In this document: positions 56,136 to 64,000 of the stretch, one piece after another
Numbering within the stretch: position 1 is the first letter of the stretch
Layout of the letters: each line of letters begins with the position of its first letter
Assembly: GCA_003971905.1 (NCBI GenBank)
Contig: RSEE01000004.1
Location: 186,001 to 250,000 of the forward strand
Length of the DNA: 64,000 nt
Direction of reading: 5' to 3'
Source of the DNA: Moniliella sp. 'wahieum'
Taxonomy: Eukaryota > Basidiomycota > Moniliellomycetes > Moniliellales > Moniliellaceae
Made by a program: the position numbers and the translations under genes
The notes under the pieces: model-generated
Database searches by the model: none
Seen by the model: only the letters and a program-made list of their open reading frames with translations
What the model was told of the DNA's origin: nothing

Positions 56136-58109
56136 TCATTGGCGTTGGACCAGGGGAGTATGCTCATCATGATCCATCCCCTGGATCTCAAGCTCCGATG
56201 GGGGTATCGGCGAAGTCTGCATTGCCATCGTCGATGCAGTGGTGGGATCAGCAAGTGGGATGTAGGCCTCAGCTGCGGTAGCAGGCGTGTAGGCATAGGA
56301 TAGGAATATGATGTTCTCCCGGGGGGTACGTGTATCCCCCAGACACGGTGGAAGTGCGTCCGTCTGACGGGTAGAATGTAGTGTAGTCTGAAGCAGGAGC
56401 TGTGCTGTTGCCTACAGCAGAGGAAGCGGCGGCTGCCTCGGCCGCCTCTCGCGCCCGCTGCTCTTGAAGCTCAGGCGGGTCCAGGTGAGAATAGTCCGGG
56501 TAATGCAACGGGTCACTCGTCGCGTCTGGAGCGGATGCGTCAGCCCCCGTAGATGTACGATGGCCCAAATTTCTTCCGCCCCCAGCGGCCCCATCAACAT
56601 CGTTGTCGATATCATGGTCCGTGTAGAGGTCAGCCAGGGCAGCAGTGTGCATTTCGTGTGCGCCCTCGCCCCCAAGGGATCAAACGAAGGCCAGTGCCCA
56701 CCCGCTTCTTCATTAAACGGGTCCATCCGATCCCCAGACTTTGGTCGATTTCCAAAACACATAAAGTACGCTGACCCCGTCCGGGCCTTACGGCGACGGA
56801 GGAGGCAAGCCAGTAGCAAAAGGAGTGTCAAAGCCGCTACGCCACCAACCACCCCCCCCACCCACCGCCCTCCAACCACACCACCACTTGTCCCTCCATC
56901 ATGGTGCGATGAGGCCAAGCCGCCCGGACTACCGGTTTGAGTAACCATCACGACAGTAGTACCGGTGACGGGGATCAAGGAGCCGTCGCTGTTCGTACTT
57001 GTTGAGGTGAATAAGCTGAGAAAACTGGAAGTACGAGTCGAAGGTGAGGCATTACTAGCGCTCGAGCTGATCGTGGGTGAGGTTGACGAAGAAGTTGGGC
57101 CATCGGAGCTAGTGCTCTCTTTATTCGAGCTCGAGCTGATGCTTTGCTGTGTTGAAGTTGGGTCGTGCTCGGGACCTGGGAGGACGAATGCGTGAACGGT
57201 TGGGTGGATGAGGCTTGACTGGACGATTGCACCGAAGGCTGGGTCGAAGACTGTTGAGTTGAGGACTGGGTAGAAGCCTGAGTTGAGGGAGAGGTTGAGG
57301 GGGAGATGGAAGGAGAGGCGGAAGGAGAGGTGGAAGGCGAGGTAGAAGGAGAGGTAGAAGGAGAGGTGGAGGGAGAGGTAGAAGGAGAGGTGGAAGGAGA
57401 GGTAGAAGGAGAGGTGGAAGGTGAAGTGGAAGGCGATGTAGAAGGAGAGACGGAATCAGGCGTGGAAGGAGAAGTGGACGGTATGGTTGAGGGTGGGACT
57501 GAAGGTGAAGTTGATGGGGTCGAAGATGTATCATCGGGCGTAGTGGAGGGGGAAGGAGTATTAGACACAGAATGATCGGCCGAAGAAGGATGGTCCGTAC
57601 TGGGGGTATGGGTAGACGTGGGATCGGGGGCAGGCTCGCTGTTGACGGAGGCGTTTTTTGTGTTTTTCACCTCCGCTTGGAGACACTGGCTGGCTGTGGG
57701 TGTCGTCTCCACTACCAGATGAACTGGCCTGCCGAGCAAAGTTGGAAGCTGAAGTGTGCGCCTGCGCCTCTGCCCCTCGAACTACATTTGGGCGTGAGGT
57801 GGGAACTGTGCACACCGAGAGGATCGTCAGCCGCTAAGCCCATAGGACTTCACTATAGTCTCATCGTGTCATGGAGAGCCCAAAAGATTGGGGGGCACTA
57901 TAATGGGGTGAGGGAGACGAACACGTACACAGTGGGGCGGCACGCGCAGCAGGGAGTAGCTGATTGGCACTGCGCATGGCGAAAGGACCTGCGAACAGCA
58001 GAAGGAGAGCAGGTGGTGGTAGTAGTACGACAGAGATGCAAGACAAGACAAGGCATTGTGTGGCGGCGGTGGCGGCGGTGGCGGATGTGGGAGTTGTGCC
58101 GCACGCCAC
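56136..58109 (-). CDS. Single-pass membrane mucin (Ser/Thr/Pro-rich sensor-like protein)
   Basis: The first exon (58109 start) has a strongly hydrophobic leader (LVLSCISVVLLPPPALLLLF) that would direct secretion. An intron (about 57900-57806) joins an ectodomain that is almost pure Ser, Thr and Pro, with a run of PSTS tetrapeptides (57306-57450). This is heavily O-mannosylated in such proteins. One membrane helix, GGVVGGVAALTLLLLLACLL, is followed by a stop-transfer RRRKAR. The cytoplasmic tail reads FMCFGNRPKSGDRMDPFNEE, an acidic Ala-rich part, a PELQEQRAREAAEAAAA helix and, after a last frame change near 56300, EIQGMDHDEHTPLVQRQ (end 56136). The layout fits Wsc/Mid2/Msb2-type wall sensors, but I see no cysteine-rich WSC domain. 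Confidence 0.65.
57306..57450 (+). repeat. 12-bp coding minisatellite
   Basis: About a dozen copies of GAAGGAGAGGTG/A with small changes. On the minus strand each codes for the tetrapeptide PSTS. Copy number is likely to vary between strains. Confidence 0.85.
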
Positions 58110-58592
58110 ATATCGATGATCGATGACCGTCTCCTGAGTAACCTAACAAAGCATATATATCCGTCGTGCAGGCCGTCGAGGTGTCTCAATGCCACCCACC
58201 GATACCCGATATGCCCTCTATTCTCGATTCTCTTTCCGCTCCACCCGCCCACCAGCTGTCTGATCCCCGTTTGAGAGCTGAATAAGTTGCTCACATTGGT
58301 ACAGCTCCTTCTTCAAGCTTCACCAGTGACTATGTTCATCCCTCTCGCCTTGGCCACGGAGAGAGAGCACATACGGAAGGCAGAAGACTATATATGTCTC
58401 TTCTCGATCGGAGTCGCGTTTTATAAATCTCGCGTTGTCTCGAGTCGTTTCGTCAGGCCGCCTCAGGTTCATTTTCCCATCGCTCTCGCAACAATTCCCA
58501 CTGACTGTGCTGCGGCGGGAGATATGTGGATCCCATCATTGTGGCCTGTACTGTAGACGAGAGGATACCCGTCCGAATGTACACTTCCATTT

Positions 58593-58683
58593 GGGTTCGT
58601 GGTGTAGTGGTATCATGCCTCTTTAGGGTGCTGTTCTTTAGCACGCGTAGAGGTGGTCCTCGGTTCGATCCCGGGCGGACCCC
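58593..58683 (+). tRNA. tRNA-Pro: tRNA-Pro (anticodon AGG) with 19-nt intron
   Basis: The acceptor stem GGGTTCG (58593-58599) pairs with CGGACCC (58676-58682), including one T-G pair, and the discriminator is C73, as in eukaryotic tRNA-Pro. The D region is TGGTGTAGTGGTATCATG. The anticodon stem CCTCT (58618-58622) pairs with AGAGG (58649-58653). The loop is TTAGGG plus T38, giving anticodon AGG at 58625-58627. An intron of 19 nt (58629-58647) sits at the canonical place, one base 3' of the anticodon, and forms a small GTGCT/AGCAC hairpin. The T arm CTCGG-TTCGATC-CCGGG is good and serves as the B box. A T5 stretch follows. Confidence 0.93.
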
Positions 58684-58688
58684 TTTTT
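58684..58688 (+). terminator. RNA polymerase III terminator
   Basis: Five T residues directly after the tRNA discriminator base. Confidence 0.8.
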
Positions 58689-58894
58689 CCTCTTTCTTTT
58701 TCTATTGGCCTAGGAAGTACCAAGTCACTGGGCCAATTGCGAATGCTGAGGCGCTGAGGGCGCGGGAGACGGGGGCGAAGAGGGCGGGATGTGTATAGAA
58801 GAGCTGACCACGGTGGCAAGAGATCGCACAGAGAGCATGGGGCTGTGCAGCGTGTTGGGTGTGCTGATTTGGTGATGGCGATGATGATGGGCGA

Positions 58895-58926
58895 TGCACA
58901 CGTGACATGTGACAGGTGACATGTGG
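58895..58926. repeat. GTGACATG word array
   Basis: CACGTGACATGTGACAGGTGAC and a further ATGTGG: CATG-core words in the tRNA/PMR1 intergenic region, about 0.4 kb upstream of the proposed PMR1 start. CATGACATGCATGACATG at 58983-59000 continues the theme. Confidence 0.6.
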
Positions 58927-59345
58927 GATGGGGGTGGATGACCGATCGGATTGGTGAGATGGCGATGGGGTGGCATGCAACAGGCATGACATGCATGACA
59001 TGGGTGAGTGGGTATGACATCAGCTGGCTTAGAAACAGCGCCGGGGGGGCACCGGGGCAGAGGAAGGCGAGCCACTGGCCCAGCTGCGCACAGCTGCCCC
59101 TGGGGGTGCTGTGTGCTGGTGCGGCTGTGTGCTGCTGTGTGCTGCCTGTGGCCCGCTGCTCGCAAGACGAGGCTGCGAAAGGCTTGGCGAGCGAAGCCAT
59201 GGGGCCCATCAGCCATCGCCCCCTCACCGGTCCCTGCCCAGCATCGCGTGTCTGTGTGTGTCGGTGCGTCTGCCCTGCGCATGGCCTCGCCTCGTCTCCT
59301 TCCCCCCCACCTTCCTTCCACCGTCTTCCCACCACCCCACCCCCC

Positions 59346-62300
59346 ATGCGTCCAATGGGGCCCCCCGCGCCCCCCCCCACGCCTCCTCCTCCCCCTCCTT
59401 ACCCCACCCGCCCCCGCCCTCCGCTGCTGGCCGCGTCCTCTACCCCCTCAAGGCCACCTACAATCGCCTTGCCGCTTCTCTCGCGCCCCACATCCATCTT
59501 CGCCCTTCGCTCTGCCTCCCAGTCGGAACTGCCTGTGCACAGCGATGACGCCGCGCCCCTGTCGCCTTCCCGCTCTGCCGATGCCGACGCTGACGCTGAC
59601 GATGCGCCAGCGTTCCGCCTCCCAACCCGACTGTCTTCAGCCATCTGACCAAACACGACACGTTGGAACGCCTCGGCGTCCGGAGCGATGTTGGCGCGGC
59701 TCGGGAGGAACGAAGGATACGTCGGTGGATGCGGACAAGGAAGGAGTGCGCTTTGCCTACCTTCAGCATGGTCTCGGTCCGAGGAGGTGGAGAACGGCGT
59801 GAGCAGAGCGGCCGTAACGCATTTACGGAGCACGAGCCCGAGTCGCCGCTTGACAAGCTTCTGGAAGAACTGGGCGATCCAATGATCCTCCTTCTACTCA
59901 CCTCGGCTGCGATCAGTTTTCAATTGGACAAAAGGACGATGCGGTGAGCATTACCTCGCCATCGCGATGTCGTGACAGTCGGGTGGGTGCAAGAACAGCG
60001 TTCGGAAAAGTCGCTGGAACGCTCAACAGTCTCGTTCCCAATTTTTGCCATCTCATTCGTCTGCCCCGCCCTCCTCGCCGTCGGCCTCGGATGCAGCCTC
60101 TGCCCGATCGCAAAGCAGCAACGCTCCCAACCCTGCTAGTACCAGCGCTCCAACCGAAGATACGTCTTCCACGTTGGACCAAGACTCGGAATCGGATTCG
60201 CTCGAACCAAAGTTCTTGCTGATGAGCTCGTTCCGGGCGATGTGGTGACGTTCTCGACGGGCGACCGCATCCCGGCCGACATTCGTCTGTTCCAATCCGT
60301 CCAATTGGAGGTGGACGAGTCGACGCTTACGGGGGAAACCAAGCCACGCAAAAGTCGACCAAAGTGGTGGCTCGTTGGCCCCTGGACGAGGTGGACAAGC
60401 GCATCGCTCAGCACATGGACAGGACGGCGCAGCATCAAACTGCGGACAATGAAGACGACCAGCCTCAGCAACAGGAAGAGCAGCCCGAAGACAGTCCAAG
60501 GACAACATTGTTTTTATGGGCACGATGGTCAAGTCTGGCTATGGCCGTGGTGTGGTGGTTGGTACCGGGCTTAACACAGAGTTTGGCAACGTCTTTAGCA
60601 TGGTGGACGATGTTGCAGAGAAGCGGACGCCGCTGCAGCACAGCATGGACGACCTGGCCAAGAAGCTGACGCTTGTCAGCTTTGTGGTGATTGCCATCAT
60701 CTTTATCGTCGGAACGTTCCAACACCGCTCCCTGCTTGAACTGGCGACCATTGCTATCTCACTTGCGGTTGGCGCATCCCCGAGGGCTTGCCCATTGTGG
60801 TCACTGTCACCCTCGCATTGGGTGTGCTGCGAATGAGCCGCGGAACGCGATTGTCAAACGCCTTCCCTCTGTGGAGACGCTCGGGAGCGTTTCGGTGATC
60901 TGCACTGATAAGACGGGTACCTTGACGGAGAACCACATGACGGTCATCAAGCTCTACACGCTTCAAGACGGGGTGGTCGACGTGGATCGGGACAAAACAA
61001 AGAAGCCCAGCAATGCTGCACAGGGCAAGGAGACCCAATCTCCGGCCATGGCAGGCTCACTCTTGGTGGGCAACGTGTGCAACCGTGCCGTGCTCGACCA
61101 TGATGGCCAATTGACTGGTTCCCCTACCGAGGGTGGCGATGATCGACGTGCTGGGTGCGTATGGCTGGTCGATCGCCGCCGTTCGTTCGATCAGACGGAT
61201 GAGGTGCCATTTGACACGAACTGGAAGTACATGACCGTTGTCGGCCAGTTCGAAGGGGCCGGAGTGTCCGAGGCAGAGAAGGAAGTGAGAGGGTACACCA
61301 AGGGAGCCCCAGAAGCTGTCTTGGCCCGCTGCAGCCACGCGATTGACAAGACGGGCAAGACAGTGCCCATTACCGATGCCTTTACGCAAGAGATCCAAGA
61401 CACGCTCAACAAGCTCGCGTCGGAAGGCCTCCGGGTTCTGGCAACTGCGACGGGCCCCGCACTGAGCAAGGAGGACCACGACGCTGGGCCCGAGAAGGTG
61501 CGCAAAACGCTTACGTTCTGTGGCCTTCATGCGCTGCAAGATCCACCGCGCAAGGGGGTGAAGCCGGCAATTGAGGAGCTTTCCCACTCGGGTGTTCACA
61601 TTGTTATGGTCACTGGCGACTCTCCTTCAACCGCAGTGGGCATTGCCAAGCAGCTTGGCATTCTGCACCAGTCGGCCTCGGCTCCCTCAAGTTCTGGTGC
61701 CGGTAGTTCCGTGGGATCGAGGGGTGATGACCGGGGCGCAGGTGGACCAGATGTCCGCCCGCCGGCTGAGGGAGGTGGCACCATCGATCAGTGTCTTTGC
61801 CCGCACCACTCCCCGGCACAAGATGGCCATTGTCTCGGCTTTCCAAGAGGCTGGGCAAGTGGTGGCGATGACGGGAGACGGTGTGAATGATGCGCCTGCG
61901 CTCAAGATGGCCGATATTGGGATTGCGATGGGGGCGAGCGGGACGGATGTAGCCAAGGAGGCGGCGGACGTGATTTTGGTCGACGACAACTTTGTCACCA
62001 TTCTCAATGCCGTCGAAGAGGGCAAGGCCATCTTTGGCAACATTCAGAACTTCCTTGCTTTCCAGCTTTCCACCTCGATCGCCGCGCTTTTCCTCATCCT
62101 CATGTCCATCATGTTCGGTATGGCCTTGCCGCTCAATGCGATGCAAGTTCTTTTGATCAATCTCGCCTGCGATGGTCCGCCCGCCAGTCCTCGGTGTCGA
62201 TCCCGCCGACGCATCGTCTTTCGCAAGCCGCCCCGGCCCAAGAACAAGCCTGTGCTCGACAAGCGTGTCTTCTTTGACATTCTCTTTTCCTCTGCCATAT

Positions 62301-62680
62301 CTTGGGTGGCACGCTGTTTGTCTACCTGCACGAGGCTGCCGTCGACGGCACGCCGGACGAGCGCGACATGGCCATGACGTTTGTCACCTTTGTTTCCCTC
62401 GACTTGATCACGGCGGTGCAGTGCCGCGGGCTTCACGTGGGTCTGTTTGCCAACCGGGTAATGACCATCACCCTCTCCGTGTCGTATGTGGTGCTGGGCG
62501 CGTTGATCTACTTCCCCCCGCTCCAAGCCATCTTCCAAACCATCCGCTCTCGTTCCCCGACCTGTTGTATGGGCGGGCCTGACCGGCATCACGTTTGCTC
62601 TGCACGGCGTGCGCCGCAACCTGCAACGCAAGCGTGAAGCCAGCCTCGACCTCGCGCCATGGGAGGCCCAGGTCGCTTGA
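59346..62680 (+). CDS. PMR1: Golgi Ca2+/Mn2+-transporting P-type ATPase (Pmr1/SPCA)
   Basis: Loads the Golgi with calcium and manganese for glycosylation and detoxifies Mn. A Pro/Ser/Ala-rich N-terminal extension precedes the conserved cytosolic part: [20 protein letters not shown] and [14 protein letters not shown] (M1). Then come M2 ([10 protein letters not shown] after it), the A domain [20 protein letters not shown] with LTGET, M4 with [19 protein letters not shown], and the phosphorylation site [15 protein letters not shown] (about 60901). The N domain follows, then [16 protein letters not shown] (about 61869), and M5-M10 to WEAQVA (62678-62680). [18 protein letters not shown] is the SPCA form. 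The frame is broken often; 59937-59985 shows two lost bases within 40 nt. Two acidic/Gln-rich inserts are unusual (60150-60215 and 60420-60500). The start is uncertain. Confidence 0.9.
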
Positions 62681-63857
62681 GGCACGCACCTGCCACCTGG
62701 TGAGGCGAGTGCAGCAACCTCCCCGGAGCACCTGAGCACCTAAGCCCAACCAACTCTACCCTTCCACATGGCATGCTCCTTCCCTTTCATCTGCTTGATT
62801 TCTTATGGACCGACCCTTTTTGCTGTGGGGGCCCTGCCCTCTTTTCTCTTGCTTTGCCATCTGGGCCCCCGTCCAGATTCTCATCTGGACCGTTTATGCT
62901 AGGCGTGCTCTCGTTGGATGTTTGCCTGCACACCGCAAGACAGTACCTACCACTAATCCTCATCAGCATCAGTCTCTCTCATTCATCTTGACCCCGGGCT
63001 TGGGGTTGGGGGTTGGGTTGGGTTGGGCGACCGCGGCTACGTAGTGTTGTAGGGCAGAGCGAAGGTCGGAGGGGGGAAATGTGGTGGAGGTGTCATAAGT
63101 GTATAGGTTTTTGCACGGCCAGGAAATCAGTTTGGCTAAAGCGGACACGAACGCCACAGGAATGGCGTTGATGACCTCGATGGCCGGTCACGTCGGTCAC
63201 GCGGGGACTGGCCACTGTTATAGGGCTGTGAAGATGGTACTTCCCTAGACAAGAACGCTCTGCGAAGCTAGCACCGAGCCATGGCTCTGTCTTCTTGCCG
63301 GTACTTTCTTGCCGTCCGAGTAATGGAATCTAAATCTACTGTGGTCGCTTCCCCTCTTTTGTATGCCCTCCACGACTGCCACCGCTTCTACTCTAGTAAT
63401 ACGGTTGGTTCACCGTTTACCGTGTACCGTGCACCGACATCTGTGCTCGTGATCAGCTAGCTCGCCATCTCTTCTTTCAGTCAATCGGGGCCATTTGATT
63501 GAAGTCAGTGGGCCATGGCACGACACAACCGATTGCTCGGTCGTATGCGCAGTCTCAGGACTGGGAGAAGCAGGGAACAGAAGGAGGATCGGGGGGGCCA
63601 GTTGACCAATCAAAGTGCACAGAAACAAAACGTGAACAGCTAGGTGTGGGGGGGGGTCAGTTAGATGCGAAAGAAGGTTGGTTCGCTCGACAAGGAAAGA
63701 AAAGTGGGCGGATAGAACAGAGTCCAGGGGGAAGAAGAACAGGAACAGAACAGACAGAACAAAACAGAACAGAACAGAACAAGCCGAGGCATAAGGGGCC
63801 AGGCGCAAGGCGCACGCTTCAACTTTTACTTGATCGTGCTGCCCGAGGCACCCAAAG
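62681..63857. other. 1.2-kb intergenic region
   Basis: Holds a GGGTTGG cluster (63003-63026) and a (CAGAA)n repeat. No supported gene. Confidence 0.4.
63739..63782 (+). repeat. (CAGAA)n pentanucleotide repeat
   Basis: About eight CAGAA units with small interruptions. Confidence 0.85.
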
Positions 63858-64000
63858 ATGAAGGCCGCGCTGGAACGGGAGAATGGGAGAAAGGAAGCCC
63901 GAACTCTTGCCCATCGGCTGGGCCAAGTTGAAATCCGATTCGCGCAAGAGGGGGGTCGACTTGCCCGTGGCCAAACCGTACTGGGCGCACGGAAACGCAT
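63858..64000 (+). CDS. Possible 5' end of a gene cut by the window edge
   Basis: From an ATG at 63858 the frame stays open to the end and reads MKAALERENGRKEARTLAHR and FAQEGGRLARGQTV. This is a charged, heptad-like sequence that could form a coiled coil. It is too short to identify. Confidence 0.25.
   Translation, partial: MKAALERENGRKEARTLAHRLGQVEIRFAQEGGRLARGQTVLGARKR

Noticed and set aside
57306-57575. Plus-strand frame of Glu/Gly/Val repeats
   Set aside because: Antisense image of the PSTS repeat of the mucin gene, which has a signal-like leader, membrane helix and tail on the minus strand.
59938-59980. A 40-nt intron in PMR1 (gtgagcatt..gtgacag)
   Set aside because: Translation across the segment restores the conserved M2 sequence if two lost bases are allowed, so it is coding sequence with errors.
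1-64000. Transposase, reverse transcriptase, viral or toxin genes
   Set aside because: No such motifs (for example Y-x-D-D, DDE-type or integrase blocks) were found in any frame.

Overview
The window is nuclear DNA from a GC-rich eukaryote, almost certainly a fungus and most likely a basidiomycete. The evidence is short GT..AG introns (about 60-120 nt), a nuclear-type intron-containing tRNA-Pro, and a fungal gene set: a mitoribosomal mS35 protein, a Pmr1-type Golgi calcium pump, an Arp2/3 subunit, Rad18, a fungal GT2 synthase, a family 3 acyltransferase, a GH32 fructosidase and an F-box protein. I cannot name the species. There are no transposase or reverse transcriptase genes, no phage or plasmid functions and no CRISPR array.

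Layout. 0-2 kb: end of an unrecognised gene and an FHA-domain gene with a hydrophobic tail. 2-5.6 kb: gene-free DNA full of short-word arrays. 5.7-7.6 kb: a DnaJ-type zinc-finger gene. 7.6-11 kb: gene-poor, with the second copy of a 0.33-kb dispersed repeat. 11-17.6 kb: a membrane acyltransferase (-) and a GT2 polysaccharide synthase (+) diverging from a 3.2-kb word-array intergenic region. 19-25 kb: an F-box gene (+) and a beta-propeller gene (-), possibly Nup120/Nup160. 25-33.6 kb: mS35 (-), two-box HMG protein (+), G3BP-like NTF2/RRM protein (-), eIF4A (-). 34.7-43 kb: p24 cargo receptor (-), WDR83 (-), RAD18 (+), an RRM protein (-), ARPC5 (+). 44.7-58 kb: intracellular-looking GH32 enzyme (+) and four low-complexity genes, including a secreted Pro/Ser/Thr-rich protein and a membrane mucin. 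58.6 kb: tRNA-Pro(AGG) with a 19-nt intron. 59-62.7 kb: PMR1. The right edge may hold the start of another gene.

Two things cut across the window. First, nearly every recognisable housekeeping gene is broken by single-base frameshifts that are silent in protein terms once the frame is changed. Because this affects eIF4A, ARPC5, p24 and mS35 alike, it looks like consensus error in the assembly, not pseudogenisation. Gene boundaries below therefore join several frames. Second, the intergenic DNA is built from 7-nt words that combine a constant trinucleotide (TGA, or TCA on the other strand) with a self-complementary tetranucleotide, repeated in tandem and switched from one tetranucleotide to another. 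At least 13 of the 16 possible self-complementary tetramers occur in this setting. The words are concentrated between genes and in divergent promoters. I regard this as the most unusual signal here.
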